NCBI GenBank assembly: GCA_039654915.1
Contig: CM077600.1
Span: forward strand, 32,869,992 to 32,933,991
DNA: 64,000 nucleotides
From: Aquilaria yunnanensis
Lineage: Eukaryota > Streptophyta > Magnoliopsida > Malvales > Thymelaeaceae
Direction of reading: 5' to 3'
The notes under the pieces are model-generated. The model ran no database searches. It saw only the letters and a list, made by a program, of their open reading frames with translations, and was not told where the DNA came from. Both the position numbers and the translations under genes were made by a program. Below, in pieces: positions 11,268-22,813 of the stretch. Positions within the stretch are counted from its first letter, which is position 1, and every line of letters starts with the position of its first letter.

Positions 11268-14200
11268 CTCTTAAGATATCTAAGGATTCTCTTGACACAT
11301 TTTTATTGCTCAAGGCCAAGATTTGAAGAATATCTTGCCATTAGACCCATTGTTTGACATATGTCAAGCCTTGTGCAAAGCAGGACATACATTAGGCTAC
11401 TTATGGTACTAAGGTATGAAATCTTCTCTATTTCCTTTTTCTCTTAAAGAGTAGTTGGGCACATAACCTTACTAGCCTTATAACCCGCAGCCAAAAAGAA
11501 ATTTATGAGCTTTGAGTTTGTCATGTTAAAGCATGCAAGGACCTTATCTATATAAGGCTCTTATGACGACGCTAACAACTTAGTCTTTCTATCTCTTAGG
11601 ATTTCAACTCCAAGGATATAAACAATTTCTCCCATGTATTTCATATCAAACATGAAAGATAACCATTCTTTAATGGTTTTTAACAAAATTAAGCCACTAT
11701 TAACTATCAGGATGTCATCTATATATAACTTTAATATTGTAAATTCAAACCTTTTATTGAGCACATAAACACAATGATCTTCATGCAATATCACAAAACT
11801 AAAGTTTGCAATGGCTTGATGGAACTTCAAGTATTATTGTCTTAAAGCTTGCTTAAAATCATAAATAGACTTCTTTAATCTACAAATTTTGTGCTATTGA
11901 CCCTTTACAATGAAACCTTATGGTTGTTTCATGTAAATCTCCTCTCCTAACTCTTCATTAAGAAAAATGATCTTTACATCCATTTGATGTAACTTTAGGT
12001 CTAAATGTGCAACAATAGCTAGTAACAATCTTATTGATTTGAATTTTACAAAAGAGAGAAAATATCTTTATAATCAACATCTTTCTTATGAGTGAACCCC
12101 TTAGCTACAAAACAGGCCTTATACCTCTTAATTGAACCATCAGAATTGGTTTTAATTTTTAAGAACCCACTTGTTCCCAATTGTCTGATGGCCAAGAGGA
12201 AGGTCAGTCAAGTCCTAGACCTTAGTTTTATGCATGAAGTCTATGTTCTCTTGCATAACAGTCATCCATTTATCCTTATCTATACCCTCAGGAGCCTCTT
12301 GCACATTGCTTGGTTCATCTACCATAGATGAAACCAAGTTAGCCTTACTCTCATCTAGAATATACCATTGATCCCAATGCCTAGGTGGTCTAAATTTGCC
12401 TACTTGAACGTCTCAAGTTAGGTTGATAAGGAGGCACAACATCATCATGTACCCTTATTTCATATTGTGGTGCATTATTATGTGGCTCTTGTGAAGCCTC
12501 TTCTTATGGCTCAAGGTAAGGTACTTCTTGTTCCATTTCTCCCTCTTGATGTTGATCTTCCTTATGATCAACATATACTTAATCTTTATGGTGATCAAAC
12601 ACGTGAGGTGCCGGCAATGGAATTGCCATAGTAGGAACACTACCTCTAAGATGTGTGATATCTAGTGTTCCTAGGGTACTAGATTGACCTGTCTCATAGG
12701 TATTTTCCAAAAAGTTCATATTATTACCTTCATCAACTTTTGGGAACTCATTTTCTACAAAATTGGCATCCTCTGACTTAAAGACCTTTCCACCTTTATG
12801 AGTTATGTCTAAAAATATATAACCCTTCGAGTGTTTTGAGTAGCTAAGGAAAACACATTTTATTGCTCTAGGTCCTAATTTTCCTAGTGGATGATTTGTA
12901 ATGTGAACATATGCAGCACATCCCTAGAAGCGTAAATGACCTAGATTAGGTAATCTCTTAGTCCATAACTCATAAAATATGGTACCAATAAACTTGGAAG
13001 GCACTTTATTAAGGATATATGTTGCACAAAGTAAGGCAACACCCAAAAAAGTGATATCCATATTGGCCTTAGCCATCATGGAACATACCATATCTATGAG
13101 AGTCCTATTCCTCCCTTCAACGACTCTATTTTGTTAGGGTGTCCTTGGAAGGGTAAGTTGTCTCACAATGCCTTTCTTATCACAGAAAGCCTTGAATTCA
13201 TTTGATAAGTACTCGTCTCCACGATTAGTCCTCAAAGACTTAATCGTTTTACCCAATTGATTCTCCATTAAGTTCACATAAGTTTCGAAACACCTAAGTG
13301 TTTCATGCTTATGTATTAGTAAAAATACATGGGCATAACAAGTACAGTCATCAATGAAGGTACTAAAATATCTAAATCTAAGTCTAAATGATACTCTCAT
13401 TAGGCCACAAGGTTAGAGTGGATCAATTGAAAAAGATCACTACACCTAGTTGCCTTGCCAAAAGGTTTTCTTGCAGCCTTTCCCATAATGCATGATTGGC
13501 AGCTTAATAAGGAAACATTGGAAAAAAAACTCAATTAAGCCACTCGTGGCTAACTTATTCATTCTTTTTTGTTCAATGTGTCCTAACCTATCATGTCAAG
13601 TCATTGGACTTATGACATTAACAATGTAACAACTATCATTGACATCATTCATATTTAACTGAAACAAGCTATTATGGACTAAACAAGAACAAATCTTACT
13701 TCTACCATAAATAATATTTACATGCCCATGTAAGAAGTTCATAGAATATCCATAGCTCATAAGAGAACTAATAGAAATCAAGTTTCTAGTCATGAAAAGT
13801 ACATATAATACATCAATAAGTATTAAATCATGTGTTTCCAATGGGACCTTACAAGTACTAATCCCTTCCACAACCAACCTACATTGTTACCCACAGAAAC
13901 AGTCCTTGCCCCTTTAGGTAACTTTCTATAAGCAACATACCATGTTCTTTCTTTAGCTATGTGGTGCATCGCTCCTAAATCAATAATCCATGAAGAATTA
14001 GATTCAATAAGATTAGCACATGACACAACATGTACTAAAAAAGGAATCTCATCGAAAACATATACTTTAGGTGGGTCCTTACACCCTTTTAGGAAAGTGC
14101 CCCTTGTTCCCACAATTGAAGTACTTGAGCATACTTTTGTGCCTCTTCTTGAACTTCTTCTTGTTGGGTCCATTCCCCTTGAACATTTTCTTGTTCTTTT

Positions 14201-14834
14201 GGGAAAAAGAAGTCTTGGCAACATATGCCCTAGAGTGGTCCTTTATTTCCATGACTTCTGCATCCAAAAGCAAATGTCTAGCAATATCATTAGAATTCTT
14301 ACTTTCACTATTATGGCACAAGTTGACCTTCATCAACTACCATTCTTCATCAGGTAGGGAACGGATTATGGACTACACTTGCTGCTCATCTGTGATAACA
14401 TAACCAAACCCCTTAAGTTAAGAGATCATGCATGGCATCTCACACAAATGAGTGGCCATTGTATGATCTGGCATCTTCATATAATTTTCAAACCTAAGAA
14501 TCATAGACCTTTGTTTCTCTAAAGAAACATCCCCAAACTTGGCCTTAGCAGTATCCCAAATTGCCTTGGCTGACTCAAGCATTGAGAAGTCCACCATGAG
14601 CTCATCTGTCATCGTACTTAACAATGTAATGCAAGCCATGGTATCCTTTTTCTTATATGCCTCATAGCCACTGGGGTCCTGTCCATTGGCAGGTGGTTCT
14701 TCCACCTTTATGAGCACATTAATTGCATCTTGCTTAATTAAAATGAATTGGATCTTTTGTTGCTAAATGGGATGGTTATCTCCATCAAGCTTAAGGTCCT
14801 TATTTAACTCGGCAATGATATTCTTGCAAGCCAT

Positions 14835-15767
14835 CTATGGAATATTCAATATGTAAGTACACTTCAACCACAACAAGATTAATTCAAGCACCAAGCAAAC
14901 ATGAACCAACTAATTCATGCTATAACACACCAAAAGCATGCATTCTAATACACAATTAGATATGTCATAACATGTTTCATTAATTCACATAAGCATGGTC
15001 TTAATTCATTCACAAGTATGCATAAATGGACAGACTTGAACATTCAATAATGTCTAAGGCATTTCTCAATTAAATTTGACTCTAATTAATGTCAAATTTA
15101 ATATTTAGATCTTAGATACATTTATGAACAGTGTAATATTTTTTATATAATTTTTTTAATTGCCTCAAAACCCAAGAATATTAAGTATGTTCTTAACTGT
15201 CCATTTTCTGGTTAAACTGCTGTCTCCGTAAACAAATTATTAAAATTCAATGAAACGGCATTTAAAAAATATGAAATTTTTCAGAAACATACATAACATA
15301 TCCAGAAAGCACATATTAAAAATTTATGAATTTTGACATCGTTTTCTATTTTAACCAACACAACTTTTCAGAGTTAAGAAAACTGCCTCACTTTGACAGT
15401 CACCATACTTGTTCGAACAAAAAATTATCAAAATTGAACAAAATTAACTCCAAAAATCATGAAACTATACATATTACCTCCTTAAATGTTTAAGAAGTTT
15501 GTTTTAAAATTTCACAATTTTTTAGATAACTTTTTCTTTGGTAAAACAATTTTAACTTATAATAACTGTAACTATCAACATGCCAGAATTTTCTGTCTAT
15601 CCGAAAAATATTAATCTTAAGCCTTAATCAAACAAACTCCAAAAATTATTAAAACTTCCATATCAACTTTGGACATTCCAAGGAACATCATATTAAATTT
15701 CACAATTTTTAGAAATTATTTTCTACATTTCGTTATTTTATTTGATAGAAAAAACATTTGTCATAAT
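14835..15767 (-). other. Untranslated leader of the copia element
   Basis: About 930 bp of AT-rich sequence lies between the primer-binding site and gag. No gene is visible. Confidence 0.6.
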
Positions 15768-15783
15768 CTTGGCTCTGATACCA
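15768..15783 (-). other. Primer-binding site, initiator-Met tRNA type
   Basis: On the minus strand this reads TGGTATCAGAGCCAAG, the standard copia site complementary to the 3' end of initiator-Met tRNA. It lies two bases inside the 5' LTR. Confidence 0.9.
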
Positions 15784-15785
15784 TT

Positions 15786-16257
15786 TGAAAGTTTCAAAGA
15801 AACTTGAACATTAGAAATTAAGGAAATACTTTAAGTCCCGAACAAGTAATGAAAAAACAATAGTTGATCTTTTTCTAATCTTGAAGCAAACCGATGCTAG
15901 ATAGGAGTGAAGAGTTCCTATATTGTTCACACTTGAACACATAATCCTTGTTGATGAGAACAGAGAAGAGTCAAAGTATTAGGAAAAAGAGAGAGAGTTA
16001 AAGAGAAGATGGAGTGGTTATGTATATATACCCTTTTTAACTCAATAACCACCTCTTCTTATCTCTTATTGTTGAAACAATATGTCTCTTCCAAAATACA
16101 TTTCACTTCTCTAACTTATCTTATATGGTAAGACTCTTGTGCTCTTTTACCACATAACACACATCCATTGGCTAATATCACAAATTACATATATTAATGT
16201 ATATCCAAATGCATTTTAAAGAATGAATTGAGTCACTCAAGCTAAATAATTCTAACA
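15786..16257 (-). repeat. 5' LTR of the copia element
   Basis: It is 472 bp, opens TGAAAG and closes CTAACA on the plus strand, and is the partner of 8022-8509. A gtatatatac promoter-like motif lies in the middle. Confidence 0.9.
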
Positions 16258-18290
16258 ATTTTCACTGTTCATCGACAGTTTTTTACAATTCTATACTTTT
16301 TTTTTCGCTTTTGCCTTTTTTTTATGAGATTTACTCCTTTTTTAGTTCGATCCTTTTTTGCAAGGTGCTCATGTCTCTAATGGCATATGTTGCATTTTTC
16401 TTGATGTTTCACGTTTTGTTTTAGTCAAATGCAGTTTTAGTCCCTAATTTTCTAATCCTTTCATTTTAGTCCCTAAGTTACTTTCATGTTATATTTTGGT
16501 CATAAATTTTATAACTACTTAACTTGATCTTCTTTTCGCTCTCTTAGTCCCTATGTTTTTTTTGTTGTTGTTTTATGTACTATCTTCTAATGTGAGACAT
16601 TGGTGACCATAATTTGTTTATTTTTTTAGTTAAACCAATTTTTTGGTATTGATCCTAACTTTTGTTTTTCATTTTTTTAATTTTTATTTTCTAAAATGAA
16701 ACTTTAATCATTATAATTTTTCAATTTTTTGTCTGGTTCTAGTTGATTTAGCATCAGTTTTTTTTTGTTCACTTTCATTTTTTATCTTTATTAAGTAAAT
16801 GGTTAGATTGTTAATTGATTAATATACATTAAACATAGTTTGGTATTTCGGTCATTTTTTTATCATTATTGATGATTAAGTTTTGTAGCATTAATTATTT
16901 CCTTCAAGCTTTATAGTTTAATAAAATAATTTGGTTCATAATTGTTAAAATTGAAAGTAAATTTTCTAGATAAATTTTTTATCGATATTAAAAATTAGAT
17001 TTTGAGTTAACAGTAGATGAAAATTTTTAGTAATTTTATTTAATTAACAAAAAAATATGTATTATTTTGAAGCACATACCATATTTTGTTTAGCAGTGTT
17101 ATGTTTTGATCATAGCTAATCATTTTAATGATATAAATATAACATAAAAAGAGTCCAACTGCAAGTTGAAACAAACAAAAATTTTAATTGATTATCATAA
17201 ATTTATTCATGAGAAATTTTTATTTTTTTATTATTAAAATTTATTACAAAAAATATCCACTTTGATGTGGGGGTTATCAAACCTCTCCATTTGTTCTTTT
17301 AGTCTCTAATTTTTTTTGTCATTTTTTATTTATTGCCTTCTAAAGCAAAATATTGGTAACCATGATTTTTTTTTCTTTTTTAATCAACCATAGTGACTTC
17401 ATTTAACTTTTTTTTTCCTTTTTTATTATTTATTTTTTAAAAAAAAATTTAGTCACTATGAGTTGTCTATTTTTTTGTATGATCTAAGTTGATTTGTTTT
17501 AGCCAATTTCTTTATTTATTTTCTTATTTTATTTATTAAGTTGGTGGCTAGACCTTTAATTTCTAAAATCTTTACATTTGCTCTCTTGACCTAAAGACCA
17601 TATTTTTATTTTTTTTATTTATTAATAATTAACCCCATTTTTTGTAGTAAAATTTCACTCTTTGTATTATATTATTTCTTTAATCTAAAACAAAATTTTA
17701 GTCTTTATGGCTCATTTCTTGAAACTTAGAATTTTTTTTTAACTCTCTTAGTCCGAAAACTTTACCTTGAATTTTTATCCTTGTTTTTTCTTTTCTATTT
17801 TAATTTTTATAAAACATTTTTCCTTCGTCAATGATTACTACTATTTATATTCAAATTTAATATTAACATGAATTGAACTACCATAACATGCAGGCACCAT
17901 TAACATCGTTTCATACCATGTCACAAAATTTTTTTGCATGAAGTTTAATTAACATCAGGAAAATATAACTATAGTCTATTTATTTTTTTATATTCAATTA
18001 TTTATTATCAAGCTATCACATAGAATTCTATACTGATTTTATATTATTTATTTTGAATTAGTTGAACTATCTAGACTTGCCGCAATTTTTTTTAAAAAAT
18101 AACATTTTTGCACTATTTATATTTTTATTTTTAATTTTTACTCATAATTAAAAAATAAAAAATTAATATTTTAAGAAAAAAGTCAAAGTAGAATAAGCTA
18201 AATAATTTTAAAAAAGGAAAGAATACAAACTTTAGTGAATTTCTTACTAGTGCATTTCCAATTTAACCAGATTAAAATGTCATTGCCTGC
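16258..18290. other. T-rich non-coding DNA with an old internal duplication
   Basis: No gene is seen. The region has long T and A runs. About 230 bp at 16530-16760 resemble 17290-17510: shared order of cttttagtcyctaa, ttctaa-g, attggt-accat and agttgattt. It may be a decayed transposon. Phrases such as ttagtcccta recall MULE ends, but I could not find a matching pair. Confidence 0.35.
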
Positions 18291-18518
18291 TTTTGCTTTG
18301 TTGGCAAGATGAGAATCAGAAATGTTGCAACAGCTACCTCCATATTTTCAAGCACTTCTTGTCCTCCCTTTCCCACGACTCAGTCCATGAGGTTTACCTA
18401 CCTACCCATCCCTATGTATGTAAAATTAAGGTTTTAAATCTTGTACCGAATGATGTATCTTTTTTTAATGGTATGGTACAGATTTGGCGTCATATCAAAT
18501 CTTCTCGGATGTACCAGT

Positions 18519-18536
18519 ATATATATATATATATAT
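18519..18536. repeat. (TA)9 microsatellite
   Basis: Uninterrupted TA dinucleotides occur between gtaccag and ttaaataaaa. Confidence 0.9.
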
Positions 18537-18934
18537 TAAATAAAAATAAATGAATATAATTAGTGTATTCTAGTACAAATATGTGAGAGTGTGTGATATC
18601 ACGTGTGTGAGTGGAGAAAATAAAAAAATGTGAAGGTTTGGTTGTTGCCTATTGGGTGAAATAAAGTCTAAGAAGCTTTTACCCATGTTCTTAGTTTTTG
18701 ACCACCCATTTACTTTAGACCATTTAAGTTACTCTTACTACTCCCTGCACCAGCCACGCGTCCGTAGCTTCCCTCTACTCTTGTGGCACCAAGCCTCTCT
18801 CCACATAAAAATCCTCTCAAATCCATATAGTTTCTAGGGTCGAATCTTACTCTACTGATGATTCATTTCTACTTTTTTGTCTTTTAACTTTCATCAAGAT
18901 TTAGGGGATTCTTGTGGGTTTTCTTTGAACAGAA

Positions 18935-19345
18935 ATGTGCCATGGCCACTGGCAGCTTCAATCCATAATCCTGGGTCTTCTATTCTCCTACCTCCTCTCC
19001 AAACTCATCTTCTTGGTTGTCTCCTTCAAATATGACAACCTCGAAAAACCCATACCCACAAACTTGAAGGTCCTGATGGATCGGACCCACCTAAAAGATG
19101 AGTTGTGTCGGCCATACCACCGAGACAATGAGATGACCGAGATAGGTGTATTGGACGGCATCAAACGATACAGAGGACAAGACCTTATCGGCTACTTTCG
19201 TACCGTTTTTTATGTAGAATCGAGACGTATGGGCTATATCAACTGGTACAAAATGGTTTTTAAAACCTTGTGTAAAACACCCAGTCACCCCGCCAAAAGC
19301 CATTTCATTCCATTTGCTTCCAATAGGGGTGTACACCAAACCTAG
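18935..19345 (+). CDS. Hypothetical protein, possible host gene fragment with signal-anchor-like N-terminus
   Basis: This frame of 136 codons starts at ATG 18935 (gaaatgtgcc). Residues about 8-30 (QSIILGLLFSYLLSKLIFLV) are strongly hydrophobic and could be a signal anchor. The rest is basic and unrecognised. Upstream, 18560-18930 has promoter-like features (cacgtg, an inverted CCAAT-like ttgggtga, a pyrimidine-rich leader), which favours a real 5' exon. The last codons lie inside a hAT MITE inserted at 19324; without it the frame would continue about nine codons and stop at TAA. I do not recognise the family, and it may be only an exon remnant. Confidence 0.35.
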   Translation: MCHGHWQLQSIILGLLFSYLLSKLIFLVVSFKYDNLEKPIPTNLKVLMDRTHLKDELCRPYHRDNEMTEIGVLDGIKRYRGQDLIGYFRTVFYVESRRMGYINWYKMVFKTLCKTPSHPAKSHFIPFASNRGVHQT

Positions 19346-20219
19346 TTAATCCGAATCAAGTGAATCCATAAAATTGTATAAGTTGATTCACACAAAATAT
19401 AACAATATGTGGTTTTATGCAATCCTAGTTATTGTCCAAACTTTGATATTTAAAAAAAAAACTATATGGTGTGGTTACAGTTTTGAATGTCATAACCAAT
19501 AAAAAACCGCACCAATTCGATAAGAGAGACTTAATCTAATATAAACCTCTTTCCCTCTTATTCTCTTTGTTATCGTTTAAAACTAATTTCCTAAGCCTAA
19601 GATTAATAAAGCCCAACGTACTCGATAGGAGAAGCCTAGTACAATATTAATATGTTTGTTTCGCTGTCCTCCTATGCATTGCTAACTTTCTAATTCCTAA
19701 AGTAAATGTAAGATAGATAGAGACATAAAAGTGATGAAATACTGCAGATTAAGAGTTTTTTATTTATGTGTGTTGGTAATAAAAAGTAGATAATAAGTTT
19801 CCTATGTGTGTCTCTGATTGAAACATTAAAAGGTATACAATAACTTTCTTATGTGTATTTGTAATGGAAATTTGGAAAACAGAAAAGACATTTCTAACTT
19901 TCTTATGTATATAGACAGTTAAGATGATAAATTTAACTTATTTGAGATTTTTGTTTCTCATATGTGTTGGTTTATAAATTAAATTGTACCTTTATCTTTG
20001 TTATTTATGTTATGTACTTGTATTAATTTAATTGGATCTAGTATGGTGGATTTGTAATATGAAAAACCATAAGCAAACCGCATTTATATGGTGCAAAATA
20101 TTTTTTATTTATATATAAAATAGTGCGATTATGGTTTTTAAATTGTGAAACTGTTTACAATACGGTGCAATTACAAGTTTGACCCTAAATCACATAAAAC
20201 CGCACCATAAACACCCCTA
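19324..20219. mobile_element. hAT-type MITE, 896 bp
   Basis: Ends read TAGGGGTGTACACC (left) and, inward from the right, TAGGGGTGTTTATGG. They are flanked by an 8-bp duplication with one mismatch, gcttccaa (19316-19323) and gcttccat (20220-20227). The interior is AT-rich with repeated ccgcacc/ggtgcggt-like phrases near both ends. No coding capacity is seen. Length and ends fit a non-autonomous hAT. Confidence 0.8.
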
Positions 20220-20287
20220 GCTTCCATTATGCTTGAAATTGCGGTGAATTAATGTATTCAATTTTTAAGCTTAGATATTAGTTATAC

Positions 20288-20453
20288 TGTAACACCCCCA
20301 TGTCCCACATGGTTGAATTGTGGGAAGCCTTATGTGGATATATAGGCTCCAATTCCAGAACATAAACACCTAGCGCTTATCCTTTTCATAAAGGATAGCC
20401 CATGTGGTGTGGGCAGGTGTTCCGTTGACCGGTTCTGGACTTGGGTCGTTACA
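20288..20453 (+). repeat. Left LTR of TRIM
   Basis: 166 bp, identical by eye to 20654-20819. It contains the palindromes ccatgtcccacatgg and tccttttcataaagga and a gatatata TATA-like motif. Confidence 0.95.
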
Positions 20454-20653
20454 AATGGTATCAGAGCCGACCCGGGACCACGATGGTGTGACATAGTGGG
20501 TATGCACATGCATCGTCTACCGGGACTGATCCTGGATTCGAGAGGCTACTTGGCCAGGGGCTAAGTAGTCCGATTAGAGAGGTTACTTGGTCTGGGGAAC
20601 CAAGTAATCCGATTGACCCCAACGGGGACGTTGGGTATATAAGGGGGGGAGTT

Positions 20654-20819
20654 TGTAACACCCCCATGTCCCACATGGTTGAATTGTGGGAAGCCTTATG
20701 TGGATATATAGGCTCCAATTCCAGAACATAAACACCTAGCGCTTATCCTTTTCATAAAGGATAGCCCATGTGGTGTGGGCAGGTGTTCCGTTGACCGGTT
20801 CTGGACTTGGGTCGTTACA
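20654..20819 (+). repeat. Right LTR of TRIM
   Basis: 166 bp, identical by eye to the left LTR and directly preceded by a polypurine tract. Confidence 0.95.
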
Positions 20820-21033
20820 TATACGTTCCATGTTTAGAAGTCTTTATACCATTCAACATCAATTTTTATAATTTTTATTCAAATAATGTAATAATCGTCT
20901 TTTACTTAATTCAAACAGCCTTGTATTTTTTTAATGGTAAAATAATGGAGTAGTTTAAATTACACTTGTCCTTGAGTTAAAATGCATGACACTCATTTTT
21001 CTTTATTGTGCTAAAAAATGCATGAGGTAAGGA

Positions 21034-21759
21034 GCAAGGTATTAAATACAATTACCGTTAGGTACACTGCACCTAAAATTTTTAAGGTATACCGCATTTA
21101 TTTTTTTCTGAAAATGGTACCACACCGCATACCGTTACCATTTTCATAAAAAAATTAATGTTAGAATATTATTTTAAAAAATCATAAATTCAATAATTTT
21201 TTTGCACATTTTATATGTATTTTAATTTTTCTCATTATAATTTGTCAAATATAAATAAAATATATATTATAGAAGATATTTTTTTAATAAAAAAATATTA
21301 AAAAATGTTATATATATAGAGAAAAATAAATAACACTAAAAAAGGTACTAATTTATTGATATAAGAGATAAAAATAATACTTTAATAATAAAAATATATT
21401 TTTTAATACCACATTGAGTTCTTAGGTGGCTCAAAGTAACTATTAAATTTTTATGTTAACTAAGAAAAGTACTCAAAAGAATAAAATTAAATATTTATTT
21501 TATGATATGTGTATTAATTATATTTTAATATTTTATATATTTATGATATTTTCATGTAAAATTACAAAAAAAATATCTCACATATATCCAAAAAAAAGAA
21601 AATACCGCTATACGTACACAAAAAGTTAGCGGTATGAGAAATATCGTAAAATATAATGGTAGATCGTAGTACACCGTGTAATAAAATGACAAAATGTGAA
21701 AATATTTGTACCACATACCACAGGTATACCGTGTGGTATACCGTAATTTTTAACTTTAT
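21034..21759. mobile_element. Probable hAT-like MITE with ggtatacc-rich ends
   Basis: Both ends are rich in ggtata(c)cg / accgta phrases in inverted orientation. The presumed termini gcaaggtattaaata and, from the right, ataaagttaaaaatta match only loosely. The flanking 8-mers ggtaagga (21026-21033) and ggtaaggt (21760-21767) differ at one base. No coding capacity. The composition and inverted ends are clear; the exact boundaries are less so. Confidence 0.5.
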
Positions 21760-21829
21760 GGTAAGGTGTGGGTTTGCAAATATGAGGTTGTTAGTGTAAT
21801 TAGGACCAAAATGTAATGAGTAAATTGTA

Positions 21830-22284
21830 GGGAAAGTTACAAAAACCCCCTGGTGGTTTGGTCAAACCTACAATTTGCCCCTCTATTTTGACAAACCTAC
21901 ACTTTGCCCCCTATGTTTTTTATACTGCCTGATAACAACTTATGAAACTATATTTAAACTATATGGTAAAATGTTCTAGTAATTTCAAAAATTTTAATAT
22001 TTTTTTCACGGCTAACTGACCTTTAAAAAATACTGATATATAATTACAGGTGGGAAAATATATTTACAGAAAGGAAAACTGATAGTTTAAGATATCTATT
22101 AACTATAAAAAAAAAACTGGACAGATTGAAATTACTATAAGATGATTATCGTATAGTTTCAATACAGTTTCAGAAGTTGTTATCAGACACTATAAAAAAT
22201 ATAGGAGCAAAGTGTAGGTTTCTCAAAATAGAGGGGCAAACTGTAGGTTTGACCAAACCACAAGGGGGTATTTGTAACTTTCCC
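21830..22284. mobile_element. Mutator-like MITE, 455 bp
   Basis: Long, nearly perfect terminal inverted repeats begin GGGAAAGTTACAAA and run through ccacc/ggtttggtcaaacctac to about 80 bp on each side. A perfect 9-bp duplication TAAATTGTA flanks the element (21821-21829 and 22285-22293). Nine-base duplications are diagnostic of the Mutator superfamily. No open frame. Confidence 0.92.
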
Positions 22285-22293
22285 TAAATTGTA

Positions 22294-22813
22294 ACTGAAA
22301 TCAACTTGGCCGAACTCTTGTAATTCCTTCAAATTTGTAAAACATGACAGTTAACCCCTTCTCATGCCATGCGATAACACGTGCACACACTTCTGACTTC
22401 ACCAAAATCTCAAAATTTTAACCGCTACCCTAATTTTGCTTCTCTCTGTTTTCTTTTTCCTTATTTCCTTTCTATGCGCATGTCGCCACCTTACCTGGTA
22501 AGGAGTTCAATGTGGCCCTTTATAAAGCTCAAGGTCGGAGTTGGATTGGGTCATATATAGGCTGAAGGTGTCAAGTGTCCGATTTGATACTTTGAGTAAC
22601 ACAAATGTATTTAAGCGTTAATATTTTTTTACTGTATCTAACAGGTAAGAAAAAAAACTATTATCCAGGTATTGACCTCTTTTTTTAAAATTGTTAACTG
22701 GATGCTAAACGATGTGCACTAAAGTAAATATGTGTGTGTGTGCCTCTGAAACGAACTAATTGAAAGTTCAAAACATAACGGAATTTGTTTGGTTGGCGTA
22801 AAGGTGAACTCAA
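22294..22813. other. Spacer, no gene seen
   Basis: AT-rich sequence between the MULE MITE and the large MULE, with a short tgtgtgtg run at about 22728. Nothing else is recognisable. Confidence 0.5.

Larger units (their letters stand above)
9837..14834 (-). pseudogene. Ty1-copia gag-pol polyprotein, broken
   Basis: Reading on the minus strand, gag starts at ATG 14834 and meets a stop within about 25 codons. It continues at 14717-14418 and at 14336-14079, ending in a CFNCGNKGHF-like zinc knuckle whose last cysteine is lost. Protease and linker pieces follow at 14224-13600. Integrase core is at 13400-13134 (FSTFIDDCTCYAH, TNRGDEYLS) and continues to about 12780. Reverse transcriptase with a YIDD motif is at 11830-11561. 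RNase H and the C-terminus are at about 10330-9837, ending with a DPLTKPLPP-like phrase. Stops and frame changes separate the pieces, and a 924-bp hAT element interrupts the RT/RNase H part. Confidence 0.85.
8022..16257 (-). mobile_element. Degenerate Ty1-copia retrotransposon
   Basis: Two related LTRs (8022-8509 and 15786-16257) flank minus-strand remnants of gag, protease, integrase, reverse transcriptase and RNase H in copia order. The primer-binding site lies beside the right LTR and a purine tract (minus strand, 8510-8522) beside the left one. The flanking pentamers acgtt and atttt match poorly, so no clear target-site duplication remains. Many stops, frameshifts and a later hAT insertion mark it as old and dead. 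Confidence 0.9.
20288..20819 (+). mobile_element. TRIM (terminal-repeat retrotransposon in miniature), 532 bp
   Basis: Two 166-bp LTRs (20288-20453 and 20654-20819) open TGTAACACCC and close GGTCGTTACA. They appear identical over their whole length when read side by side. The first is followed by TGGTATCAGAGCC (20456-20468), an initiator-Met tRNA primer-binding site. The second is preceded by a purine tract (aagggggggagtt). The whole is bounded by a perfect 5-bp duplication TATAC (20283-20287 and 20820-20824). The 200-bp interior has no open frame and holds a ~38-bp duplicated phrase (gg-tacttgg...aagta-tccgatt). It lacks the 5S-rRNA-like segment of Cassandra TRIMs. Confidence 0.95.
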
